Assembly (NCBI RefSeq): GCF_014858005.1
Contig: NZ_JACYOT010000005.1
Coordinates: 310,001 to 374,000, forward strand
Reading direction: 5' to 3'
From: Propioniciclava soli
GTDB taxonomy: Bacteria; Actinomycetota; Actinomycetes; Propionibacteriales; Propionibacteriaceae
DNA: 64,000 bases
Positions within the stretch are counted from its first letter, which is position 1; each line of letters begins with the position of its first letter. Below the pieces are notes generated by a model. It was not told the origin of the DNA and made no database searches. It saw only the letters and a list, made by a program, of their open reading frames with translations. The translations under genes and the position numbers were made by a program. Positions 9,311-17,370 of the stretch are shown here, in pieces.

Positions 9311-10570
9311 ATGAAGTCACGACTCGTGGCCAGTGCCACGCTCCTCACCCTCGCGTTCGCCGGCTGCTCGGGGAACGCCGCAACACCCGGCACCACGGCC
9401 GGCACGGACACCGCCGGCGGTGAGCCCAGCGGCGACGTCACGGTGTGGATGTACCCGGTCATCGCCGACGACGCGGCCTCCCAGACCTTCTGGGCGGACG
9501 CCGAGAGCGCCTTCGAGGCGGACCACCCGTCCATCGACCTCACGATCGAGCTGCAGCCGTGGGCCGGCCGCGACGAGCAGGTGGCGACGGCGATCGCGTC
9601 CAACACCGGGCCCGACCTGGTGCTCCTCACGCCCGACTCGCTGCCCGGCTTCGTCGACAACGGCGGCCTGAAGTCGCTGGCGGACGCCCAGGATCCCGCG
9701 TTCCTGGAATCCGCCGTCACGGCCGCCACGGTCGACGGCGAGATCTACGCGGTGCCGCTCTACCACACGGTGATCGCGCCGGTGTACAACCAGCCGCTCT
9801 TCGAGGCGGCGGGCATCACGGAGCTGCCCGAGACCTGGGACGACCTCACCGCGGCCGCGCCGGCCCTGGCCGCCAACGGCATCACCCTCATGGACTACTC
9901 CGGCGTCGCCACCCTGAACATGACGTACTACCCGTTCCTGTGGCAGGCCGGGGGCTCGGTGTTCGCCGACGACGGGGAATCCGTGGCCTTCAACTCCGAC
10001 GAGGGCCGCGCCGCGCTGCAACTGCTCGTCGACCTCAAGAACGCCAACGCCCTCCCGGCCGACGCCGCCACCAAGGAGAACACCGTCGAGGGGTCGGGCC
10101 TCACCAACGGCACGATCGCGATGACCCCGATGGCCGTCAAGGCGGACGCCGTGACCCTGCAGACCGCCCTCGGCGAGGACGCCGTCGCCGTCGGCGCACC
10201 CCTCACGGGTGAGGAGCAGGTCACGTTCGGCCTGCCCGGCCTGCTGGCGCGGACGTCCATCAGCGATGATGACGGCACCGCCGAGGTGGTGGCGCGCTAC
10301 CTCTCCTCCGCGGAGTTCCAGACCAGCCTGTCGGAGGCGTCCGGCTACTTCCCGGCCCGCACCGACGCCACGGCGGACAGCTCCGACCCGCTCAACGAGC
10401 CGTTCCAGGCGGCGCTGCAGTACGCCCGCCCCGGTGAGGTCAACCCGCACTCGCGCCAGGTGATGGCTGCGCTGTCCGCGCACATCCAGGCGGCGCTCCA
10501 GGGCACCAAGACGGTGGAGCAGGCGCTCGCCGACGCCGAGACCGAGTGCAACGCCATCCTGCAGAGCTGA
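9311..10570 (+). CDS. Carbohydrate ABC transporter substrate-binding lipoprotein (family 1)
   Basis: 419-residue extracellular binding protein of a CUT1-type importer. The lipoprotein signal ends in LAFAGC with Cys19, then a low-complexity Thr/Gly/Ala linker, then the type I fold (VTVWMYPVIADD, IASNTGPDLVLLTPDSLPGF, EIYAVPLYHTVIAPVYNQ, VARYLSSAEFQTSLSEASG). The ligand cannot be read from the sequence. AGGAGG lies upstream of the ATG at good spacing. A strong stem-loop follows the stop and separates it from the two permease genes. Confidence 0.93.
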   Translation: MKSRLVASATLLTLAFAGCSGNAATPGTTAGTDTAGGEPSGDVTVWMYPVIADDAASQTFWADAESAFEADHPSIDLTIELQPWAGRDEQVATAIASNTGPDLVLLTPDSLPGFVDNGGLKSLADAQDPAFLESAVTAATVDGEIYAVPLYHTVIAPVYNQPLFEAAGITELPETWDDLTAAAPALAANGITLMDYSGVATLNMTYYPFLWQAGGSVFADDGESVAFNSDEGRAALQLLVDLKNANALPADAATKENTVEGSGLTNGTIAMTPMAVKADAVTLQTALGEDAVAVGAPLTGEEQVTFGLPGLLARTSISDDDGTAEVVARYLSSAEFQTSLSEASGYFPARTDATADSSDPLNEPFQAALQYARPGEVNPHSRQVMAALSAHIQAALQGTKTVEQALADAETECNAILQS

Positions 10571-10582
10571 CCCGTCCCTGCA

Positions 10583-10618
10583 GAGGACCCGGCCCGTCGC
10601 CAGGCCGGCCGGGTCCTC
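10583..10618 (+). terminator. Perfect 12-bp stem-loop after the binding-protein gene
   Basis: GAGGACCCGGCC (10583-10594) pairs perfectly with GGCCGGGTCCTC (10607-10618) across a 12-nt loop. No U-tract follows. In ABC importer operons such a hairpin usually protects the abundant binding-protein mRNA or partly terminates before the permeases. Confidence 0.75.
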
Positions 10619-10667
10619 CCCCCGCCACGGATCCCCACCCGAGGATCCCCACCCAGGAGGGAGCACC

Positions 10668-11615
10668 ATGGCGTCCGTCATCGCGGCCGACGTGCCGGCT
10701 GACCCCCGTCGAACACGCACCGGCTCCGCCCCGCGCGTCCCCGGCCGTGCCGCGCGTCGCCGGGACATGACCGCCGGGCTGTTGTTCGTGCTGCCCATGC
10801 TGGTGCTGTTCGTCATGTTCCGCGCCTTCCCGGCGCTGGGGGCCATCGGGCTGAGCTTCACCAACTACAAGCTCTCCGGGGACTTCGACGTCGTGGGCCT
10901 CAAGAACTACGCCGACTTCTTCACCAGCGAGGTGGCCCGCAACGCCCTGGCCACGACCCTGCTCTACGCGGTGATCTACGTGCCGCTCGTGCTCGCCGTG
11001 GCGCTGGGCATCGCGCTGCTGCTCAACCACATCGTGTGGGGCTCCGGTCTGTTCCGCTCCATGATGTTCCTGCCGTACGTCACCTCCTTCGTCCTCGCCG
11101 GCATCATCTGGACGTGGCTGCTCTCCCTGGAGGGGCCGATCAACGCGGTCGTGGGCGCCCTCGGCCAGGCACCCATCCCGTTCCTGTCCGGAGCCCAGCC
11201 GCTGATCCTGACCTCCATCGCGTCGGCGTCGGTGTGGCACGGCTACGGCTACTCGATGCTGATCCTGCTCGCCGGCCTCAAGACGATTCCCGAGGAGCTC
11301 TACGAGTCGGCCCGCATCGACGGCGCCACCGCGTGGCGCCAGTTCCGCCACATCACCCTGCCCCTCCTGCGCCCCAGCCTGTTCTTCGTTCTCGTCATCG
11401 AGACCATCGCCGCGTTCCAGGTGTTCGACACCGCCTACGTCATGACCGGCGGCGGCCCGGCGCGGGCGTCCTACTCGCTCGTGTACTTCCTCTACGACTC
11501 GGCGTTCCGGTACTTCAACTTCGGTCAGGCCGCGGCCGTCGGCGTCGTGCTGTTCGCGATCGTGCTGGTTCTCTCGCTGGTGCAGCGCCTCGTGCTCGAC
11601 CGGGAGACGGCATGA
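10668..11615 (+). CDS. Carbohydrate ABC transporter permease, MalF type
   Basis: 315 residues. A polar Arg/Pro-rich N-terminus of about 30 residues precedes six predicted membrane helices. The EAA loop ELYESARIDGATAWRQFRHI, which contacts the ATPase, is intact. It forms a heterodimeric channel with the next gene. The ATG has AGGAGGG upstream, and the stop overlaps the next start as ATGA. No ATP-binding subunit is encoded in the operon; in Actinobacteria such importers commonly share a housekeeping MsiK-type ATPase. Confidence 0.93.
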   Translation: MASVIAADVPADPRRTRTGSAPRVPGRAARRRDMTAGLLFVLPMLVLFVMFRAFPALGAIGLSFTNYKLSGDFDVVGLKNYADFFTSEVARNALATTLLYAVIYVPLVLAVALGIALLLNHIVWGSGLFRSMMFLPYVTSFVLAGIIWTWLLSLEGPINAVVGALGQAPIPFLSGAQPLILTSIASASVWHGYGYSMLILLAGLKTIPEELYESARIDGATAWRQFRHITLPLLRPSLFFVLVIETIAAFQVFDTAYVMTGGGPARASYSLVYFLYDSAFRYFNFGQAAAVGVVLFAIVLVLSLVQRLVLDRETA

Positions 11616-12421
11616 CCAAGCGACGCCTCACCCCCGCGCACCTGCTCGCCGGCCTCCTGGCGCTCGGCACCGTCACACCGTTCCTCATGGTCGTCGTCCT
11701 CGCCCTGAGCCCGCCCTATGCACCGACGATCCCGCAGACGTGGCCGGCGTCCCTCACCCTGGACAACCTTCGCGCCACGCTGGCGTCCGGCAACTTCGTG
11801 CGCTGGACGTGGAACAGCCTGGTCTACTCCGTCGTGAGCGTCGTGATCGTGCTGCTCACCGCCGCCATGGCGGGGTACGCCTTCGCGAAGAAGCGGTTCC
11901 CGGGGCGGGAGATCCTGTTCTGGTCGTTCCTCGCCACGCTCATGGTGCCCTTCCAGGCCATGCTGATCCCGCTCTTCATCCTGATGGCCCGGCTCGAGGG
12001 CGTGAACACGTTCTGGGGTCTTATCGTGCCGACGCTGGCCAACAGCCAGGCGGTGTTCCTCATGCGCCAGTTCATCCGCGACCTGCCCGACGAGCTCTTC
12101 GACGCCGCCCGCGTCGACGGTGCCGGCGAGTGGCGCACCTTCTGGCAGATCGTGCTGCCGCTCACCAAGCCGATCCTGGCGACGCTGGGCATCTTCGTCT
12201 TCCTGTGGCACTGGAACGACTTCCTCTGGCCGCTCGTCATGGCGCAGTCCAACGCCATGCGGACGCTGACCGTCGGCCTCGCGACGTTGCAGAGCGAGCA
12301 GGTTGCCCGCTCGGAGGTGATGGCCGGGGCGCTGATCACGGTCATCCCCTGCCTCGTCATCTTCTTCCTGCTGCAGCGGCACCTCGTCAACTCGATCGCG
12401 TCCACCGGAATCAAGGGCTGA
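11612..12421 (+). CDS. Carbohydrate ABC transporter permease, MalG type
   Basis: 269 residues with six predicted membrane helices and the EAA loop ELFDAARVDGAGEWRTFWQI. FLWHWNDFLWPLV is a hallmark of the MalG-type subunit. The ATG overlaps the stop of the partner permease by 4 bp, so this start is preferred over the longer upstream frame. It ends just before the epimerase gene, whose ribosome-binding site (GAGGAGG) straddles this stop codon. Confidence 0.93.
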   Translation: MTKRRLTPAHLLAGLLALGTVTPFLMVVVLALSPPYAPTIPQTWPASLTLDNLRATLASGNFVRWTWNSLVYSVVSVVIVLLTAAMAGYAFAKKRFPGREILFWSFLATLMVPFQAMLIPLFILMARLEGVNTFWGLIVPTLANSQAVFLMRQFIRDLPDELFDAARVDGAGEWRTFWQIVLPLTKPILATLGIFVFLWHWNDFLWPLVMAQSNAMRTLTVGLATLQSEQVARSEVMAGALITVIPCLVIFFLLQRHLVNSIASTGIKG

Positions 12422-12432
12422 GGAGGCCACCC

Positions 12433-13461
12433 GTGACCGACATGCCCACCACCGAGGCGGCCCTCGAGGAGCAGCTCTCGGCGCCGTCGGACGCCGTGGC
12501 CGCGGCGTTGGCGTCCACCACCGGCGACATCGTGGTGCTCGGGGCGGGCGGCAAGGTGGGCCCCACCCTGTGCCGCATGCTCCGGCGGGCGCTGGACGCC
12601 GCGGGCTCGCCGCGGCGGGTGCTGGCGATCAGCCGGTGGTCCGACGCCGACGTGCGCGACCGGCTGATCCGCTGGGGCGTCGAGCCGGTGACCGCCGACC
12701 TCGCCGATCCCGATGCCTGGGCCGGGCTGCCCGACGCCGGGGCGGTCTTCTTCCTGGCCGGGAACAAGTTCGGCTCGACGGGCAACCAGCACCTCACGTG
12801 GTGGATGAACGCCGTGGTGCCCGGGTTGGCCGCGTCGCGCTACCGGGGCGTCCCGACGGTGGTCTACAGCTCCGGGAACGTCTACCCGTTCGTGCCACCG
12901 CACTCGGGGGGCTGTTCCGAGACCGATCCGGTCGGACCCGTCGGCACCTACGCCCAGAGCTGCCTGGCCCGGGAGCAGGCCTTCGCCCACGCCGCCGCGC
13001 AGTGGGGCACGCCGGTCGCGATCTACCGCCTCAACTATGCCGTCGAGCTGCGCTACGGCGTGCTCGCCGACATCGCGGGCAAGGTGGCCTCCGGTGCCGA
13101 GGTCGACGTGACCATGGGGGCGGTGAACGTCGTGTGGCAGCGCGACTCCACCGACTGGAGCATCCGGCTCCTGGAGCACGCCGCACCGGAACCCTTCGTC
13201 CTCAACGGGACCGGCCCGGAGAAGGCCTCCACCCGCCGCCTCGCCGAGCAGTTCGCCGCCCTGCTCGGGCGCGAGGCGCACATCGTCGGGGCGGAGGCGC
13301 CCGAGGCGCTGCTCTCGGACGCGTCGCGCTGCCACGCCTTGTTCGGCTACCCCACCGTGGGGCTGGCCCAGGCCCGGGCGTGGACGGCCGCGTGGATCGC
13401 CGCCGGGGGGCGCCAGCTCGGCAAGGCGACCAAGTTCCAGACCCGAGACGGGAGATTCTGA
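12433..13461 (+). CDS. NAD-dependent epimerase/dehydratase (extended SDR)
   Basis: 342 residues. The Rossmann motif reads VVLGAGGKVGPTLCRML (near residues 36-52), a GxGGxxG variant. AVFFLAGNKFGSTGNQHLTWWMNAVV and YSSGNVYPF follow. The active-site Tyr is expected in GTYAQSCLAREQ, but the family YxxxK is altered: Tyr-Ala-Gln-Ser-Cys has no Lys four residues on. The enzyme may oxidise or epimerise a sugar or sugar acid, or have changed chemistry. GTG start with AGGAGG 7 nt upstream. It sits inside the importer operon, so it probably acts on the imported compound. Confidence 0.8.
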   Translation: MTDMPTTEAALEEQLSAPSDAVAAALASTTGDIVVLGAGGKVGPTLCRMLRRALDAAGSPRRVLAISRWSDADVRDRLIRWGVEPVTADLADPDAWAGLPDAGAVFFLAGNKFGSTGNQHLTWWMNAVVPGLAASRYRGVPTVVYSSGNVYPFVPPHSGGCSETDPVGPVGTYAQSCLAREQAFAHAAAQWGTPVAIYRLNYAVELRYGVLADIAGKVASGAEVDVTMGAVNVVWQRDSTDWSIRLLEHAAPEPFVLNGTGPEKASTRRLAEQFAALLGREAHIVGAEAPEALLSDASRCHALFGYPTVGLAQARAWTAAWIAAGGRQLGKATKFQTRDGRF

Positions 13462-14519
13462 TGACCTCCGCCACCTCGAGCGGGCCCGGCGCGCTGGCGA
13501 CGGCGCGGCCACCCGCGCTCGGCGGTGCGATCCCCGCCATGCCGCTGCTGCTCGGAGCCGACGGGCGCATCGACTGGCGCGCCCAGCGCGCGGTGGTCCG
13601 CTACCACCTGGCCGCCGGTGTCGCCGGGCTGGCGGTCGGAGTCCACACCACGCAGTTCGAGCTGCACGACGACCGCGCGCTGCTGTGCGACGTCTGGGAG
13701 CTCGTCCACGACGAGCTGGCGGCCTCCGGTCTGGATGCGACGCTGGTCGCCGGGGTGAGCGGGGACACCGACCAGGCGGTGGCCGAGGCCGAGGCGGCGG
13801 CGTCCCTGGGCTACCGGGCCGTGCTGCTGAGCAGCCGTGGCGCCCCCGACGCGGGCGAGGACGCGATCCTGGACCGGGCCGCGGCCGTCGGTGCCGCGCT
13901 GCCGACCATCGGGTTCTACCTGCAGGAGTCGGTGGGCGGACGCTACCTTTCACCGCGGTTCTGGCAGCGGCTGGTCGAGCAGCCGACGTGCATCGGGGTC
14001 AAGGCCGCGCCGTTCGACCGCTACCGGACGCGGGACGTCGCGTCGGCGATCCTCACGTCCGACCGGTGGCGCGACGTGGCGCTCCTGACCGGCAACGACG
14101 ACGCCATCGTCGCCGACCTCGTCACCCCGCACCGCCGCGTCGTGGGCGGTGTCGAGCGCGAGCTGCGCTGCGCCGGCGGTCTCCTCGGGCAGTTCGCCGT
14201 CGGCACCCGGGCGGCCGCGCAGCTGACGCAACGTTGCCTGGCGGCCAGCGACGCGTCGCCCGATCTGCTCGCCCTGGGCCAGGACCTCACTGAGGTCAAC
14301 GCCGCGGTCTTCGACGTGGTCCACCAGTTCGCCGGCTGCGTGGCCGGCGTCAACGAGGTGCTGCGCCAGCAGGGCCTGGCCCCCTCGGCGCGCTGTCTGG
14401 CGCCGACCGAGCGGGTCTCACCGGGGCAGGCCGACCTCATCGCGGCGGCCCGCCGCCGGTTCCCCGACCTGCTCGATGAGGACTTCATCGCCGAGCACCG
14501 GGACGCCTGGCTGTCCTGA
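13461..14519 (+). CDS. Dihydrodipicolinate synthase (DapA) family aldolase/lyase
   Basis: 352-residue (alpha/beta)8 class I lyase. The Schiff-base Lys is kept in CIGVKAAPFDRY and the catalytic Tyr in TIGFYLQES. The usual GTTGE loop is replaced by VGVHTTQFEL, so it is not a lysine-pathway DapA; related catabolic members cleave or dehydrate 2-keto-3-deoxy sugar acids. Its start overlaps the preceding stop (TGATG). As the last gene of the importer operon it probably performs the carbon-carbon cleavage or dehydration step. Confidence 0.85.
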   Translation: MTSATSSGPGALATARPPALGGAIPAMPLLLGADGRIDWRAQRAVVRYHLAAGVAGLAVGVHTTQFELHDDRALLCDVWELVHDELAASGLDATLVAGVSGDTDQAVAEAEAAASLGYRAVLLSSRGAPDAGEDAILDRAAAVGAALPTIGFYLQESVGGRYLSPRFWQRLVEQPTCIGVKAAPFDRYRTRDVASAILTSDRWRDVALLTGNDDAIVADLVTPHRRVVGGVERELRCAGGLLGQFAVGTRAAAQLTQRCLAASDASPDLLALGQDLTEVNAAVFDVVHQFAGCVAGVNEVLRQQGLAPSARCLAPTERVSPGQADLIAAARRRFPDLLDEDFIAEHRDAWLS

Positions 14520-14545
14520 CCGCAGGCGCCGGTTGGGGGGCGGGG

Positions 14546-15271
14546 TCAGAGCCCGAGGAGGTCGGCGGCGTTGCCGGCCATCACCGCGGCGCGCTCACTG
14601 TCGGAGAGCCTCGCAGCGTGGACCGCCCCGAAGGTGACCGACGGATCGATCAGCGTGGCGTCGGTGCCGAACACCAGCCGGTCGGCGCCGATGGCGTCCA
14701 AGACCCAGCGGATGCGGTGCGCCTCGGGCTGGGACCAGCACGGCTCGAACCAGATCCGGTCGGAGCGGCGCCGCGCGTCGGGCACCAGCCGCCACGCGTT
14801 GGCCCCCATGTGGCCGGCGATGAGGCGCGCCCCGTCGATGGCCGCCGCCTGGTCGGCGAGGTCGACCACGTCCCCACCCCACGTGTGCACGAGGACCGGC
14901 AGGCCGGCGTCCGTGGCGAGCCGCAGCGCGTCCCGCATCGCGCCCGACGCGATGGGGGTGGCCGTGTAGTGCGTGTGGATCTTGACCCCCACCCAGCGCG
15001 GCCGGGTGAGCCGACCCAGATCCCGTTCGGCGGCCGCCAGGTCGCGGGGGTCGATGGTGACGTAGCCCCGCAGGCGGGGGTCGTCGGCGTTCGCGAACTC
15101 CCGCTCCAGCGCCGCGTTGCCGCTGACGGGGTCGTAGGTGATCGCCTCGATGGCGCTCACCACCTGCACGTCGATGCCGAATCGGTCGAGCAGCGCGCGG
15201 TTGAGCGCCAGCGAGCCGGTCTCCATCGAGAAGAACCAAGGGCCCCAGTGGGCGTGGGCGTCGACGATCAT
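14546..15271 (-). CDS. Amidohydrolase family protein (TIM-barrel, metal-dependent)
   Basis: 241 residues of the amidohydrolase-2 type. The metal ligands are complete: HAH near residues 6-8, His in VLVHTWGG, His in IAGHMGAN and Asp in FGTDATLID. Family members hydrolyse lactones or decarboxylate; a sugar-lactonase role would suit the gene set. The ATG overlaps the upstream amidohydrolase gene in ATGA. It is the third gene of a minus-strand operon (aminotransferase, amidohydrolase, amidohydrolase) converging on the importer operon. Confidence 0.85.
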   Translation of the reverse strand: MIVDAHAHWGPWFFSMETGSLALNRALLDRFGIDVQVVSAIEAITYDPVSGNAALEREFANADDPRLRGYVTIDPRDLAAAERDLGRLTRPRWVGVKIHTHYTATPIASGAMRDALRLATDAGLPVLVHTWGGDVVDLADQAAAIDGARLIAGHMGANAWRLVPDARRRSDRIWFEPCWSQPEAHRIRWVLDAIGADRLVFGTDATLIDPSVTFGAVHAARLSDSERAAVMAGNAADLLGL

Positions 15272-16005
15272 GCGCGCCCCACCAGACGGGCGAGATTCCC
15301 GGACGCCGCGGCGCGCCGCGCCTCGTCGTCCAAGGTGGACGTCAACAGCCGCTCGACCGCGGAGCGCCCCTCGTGGAAGCCGGCGCGGGAACCGAACACC
15401 AACCGGTCCGATCCGAGCTCGTCGACCACGATCTCGAGGGAGTCCGGCCCGTTCAGCAGCCGCGTCGACACGTGGAACCCCGGCTCGTCGGCGGCCAGCG
15501 CCACGAGGTCGCCCAGATGGTAGAAGTGGGCGTCGAGGAACACCACGCGCAACCCCCGGCCGGCGTAGGCGGGCCCCCACACCCGGACGTCACCCTCGGC
15601 GAACACGACGAGATCACGCTCCGCGCAGGCCCGGACGATCGCGGCGAACCCCGGATGGGTGGGCAGACAGTCCTGCCGCTGCGGCGCCAACCGAACCACC
15701 GTGCCGTCCGGGGCCGCCGCCAGCGCCGCCCTCGCCCCCAGCCAGTCGCGCGTCTCCAGGGTGAGGGAGGGCACCAGGCCGAGCGTGCGTGCGGCCTCGA
15801 CCGCCTCCGCGTTGCCGGACGCGGCGTCGAACGTCATCGCCCGCAGGGAGCCCAGCACGCCGCCGACGATCGGGACGCCGGCCCCCGCCGCCAGCCAGGC
15901 GGCCAGATCCGGCACCGCGGTGCGCACGGCGGTCACCGGGTCGCGCCCCACCAGCAGGTCGGCGTCCCACACCTGCAGGGCCGCAGCGTTTGTGCCGGCG
16001 CTCAC
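15268..16005 (-). CDS. Amidohydrolase-like protein lacking metal ligands
   Basis: 245 residues, similar in length and layout to the next gene. The N-terminal HAH is replaced by WDAD, and the C-terminal FGTDA by FGSRA, so at least three metal ligands are gone. Other barrel segments (LVVFAEGDVRVWG, VVFLDAHFYHLGDLV) remain. It could be a regulatory or structural partner of its paralogue, or use different chemistry. The GTG start overlaps the aminotransferase stop in GTGA, and its own stop overlaps the next start. Confidence 0.78.
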   Translation of the reverse strand: MSAGTNAAALQVWDADLLVGRDPVTAVRTAVPDLAAWLAAGAGVPIVGGVLGSLRAMTFDAASGNAEAVEAARTLGLVPSLTLETRDWLGARAALAAAPDGTVVRLAPQRQDCLPTHPGFAAIVRACAERDLVVFAEGDVRVWGPAYAGRGLRVVFLDAHFYHLGDLVALAADEPGFHVSTRLLNGPDSLEIVVDELGSDRLVFGSRAGFHEGRSAVERLLTSTLDDEARRAAASGNLARLVGRA

Positions 16006-17174
16006 GCCGCACCCCTGTTGCAGGCCTCGGTGATGGCCGCCGCGATGGCGTCGGTGTCGGCGTCGGTGAGGTGCTCGTGAATCCACACCACCACCACCCG
16101 GTCCAACGCCGCTCGGGCGTGAGGCACCGCCACGTCGGCATACGAGAAGCCCTCGCCGGCCAGGGGGAAGGGGTGGCCCGAGGAACCGAACGTGCGCTGC
16201 TCGTGGGTCGCGGCCAGGCACTCGAAGATCGGCGCGCCGATGTAGCCACCCGTGACGGGCACCCCCGCCTCGCGCAGCGCCGCGGCCACGGCGTCGCGGC
16301 GTTCTGGGGCCACGTAGAACGGGTAGCACCAGTACGACGCCGGCCCGCCGGGAGGTGGCTGCCAGACCGTCGCGCCGGGCGCCTGCGCGACGGCCTCGTC
16401 CAGCCGGGCCGCGATCGCTCGGCGCCGCGCGACGACGGCCGGCAGCGTCGCGAGCTGGGGCAGGGCGACGGCGGACTGCAGCTCGGTGATGCGGTAGTTG
16501 AGCCCGAGGTGGGGGTAGGCGCGGGCGTGCGGGGAGGACCGGTCCCAGCCCTTGTCGCGGAACAGCCGCATGCGCGCGGCGAGCTCGTCGTCATCGGTGA
16601 TCACCACGCCGCCGTCGCCGCTGGTCATGTGCTTGGTCTGCTGCATGCTGAACGCGCCGAGGTGCCCGAAGGTGCCGACGAAACGGTCACCCAGGCGCGT
16701 GGCGTGCGCCTGGGAACAGTCCTCGATGAGGAACAGGCCCCGCTCGTCGGCGAGCCGGCGGAGCGCCGCCGCGTCCGACACGCCCCCGAACAGATGAACG
16801 AGCATGATGGCGCCGGTGCGTTCGGTCAACGCCGCCTCGACGCCCTCGACCGTCATGGCGAGGTGCTCGTCCACGTCACAGAACGTCGGGATGAGACCCT
16901 CGTACAGCAGGGGCACCACCGAACCGGCGTCGGTGATCGGCGCCACGACCACCTCGGTGCCGGGTTCGAGACGCAGGGACGCGACGGCGGTGTGGAGCGC
17001 CGCGGTGCCGGAGGAGGCCGCCACCGCGTGGGCCGCGCCGTAGAAGGACGCGAACCCCTCCTCCAACCGCGCGGTGAACGGCCCGTTCACGCTGGACAGG
17101 CTGCCGGACGCCAGCGCGGCGGCGCAGTTCTCGAGCGCCTCGGCGCCGAACGGTTGTCGCTGGGTGAGTTCCAC
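16002..17174 (-). CDS. DegT/DnrJ/EryC1/StrS family aminotransferase
   Basis: 390-residue PLP enzyme of the sugar aminotransferase family. The PLP-binding Lys is in SMQQTKHMTSGDGG, preceded by LFLIEDCSQAHAT (cofactor ring contact) and ASSGTAALHTAV (phosphate loop). These enzymes usually add an amino group to keto-sugars or keto-cyclitols in biosynthesis; in a cluster with an importer and lyases it more likely deaminates an amino-sugar or aminocyclitol. First gene of the minus-strand operon and divergent from the secreted propeller protein. Confidence 0.9.
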   Translation of the reverse strand: MELTQRQPFGAEALENCAAALASGSLSSVNGPFTARLEEGFASFYGAAHAVAASSGTAALHTAVASLRLEPGTEVVVAPITDAGSVVPLLYEGLIPTFCDVDEHLAMTVEGVEAALTERTGAIMLVHLFGGVSDAAALRRLADERGLFLIEDCSQAHATRLGDRFVGTFGHLGAFSMQQTKHMTSGDGGVVITDDDELAARMRLFRDKGWDRSSPHARAYPHLGLNYRITELQSAVALPQLATLPAVVARRRAIAARLDEAVAQAPGATVWQPPPGGPASYWCYPFYVAPERRDAVAAALREAGVPVTGGYIGAPIFECLAATHEQRTFGSSGHPFPLAGEGFSYADVAVPHARAALDRVVVVWIHEHLTDADTDAIAAAITEACNRGAA

Positions 17175-17295
17175 CGGTCGCTCCTGCCCCCTGCGTCTTG
17201 AGACGAGGCCGCCCGGCCCCGGTGCTCCACGCTAGCGCCCGGGCCGCACAGGGAGCAAAGCTTTTCTGCGCCTCGGAACAGGCCCGCGCGACCCC

Positions 17296-17323
17296 TTGTC
17301 GGACGCCGTAGAATACGTTTACC
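17296..17323. promoter_or_regulatory. Second copy of the island promoter/operator element
   Basis: TTGTC at 17296-17300 followed by GCCGTAGAATACGTTTACC at 17305-17323. Aligned with 9232-9250, 14 of 19 positions match, and TTGTC sits 3-4 nt upstream in both. It lies between the aminotransferase operon and the secreted propeller gene, so it could control either or both. Confidence 0.6.
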
Positions 17324-17370
17324 GTGGTGTCCAGACCAAGTCACCGGTGACCACATCCCCTGGAGGAACC

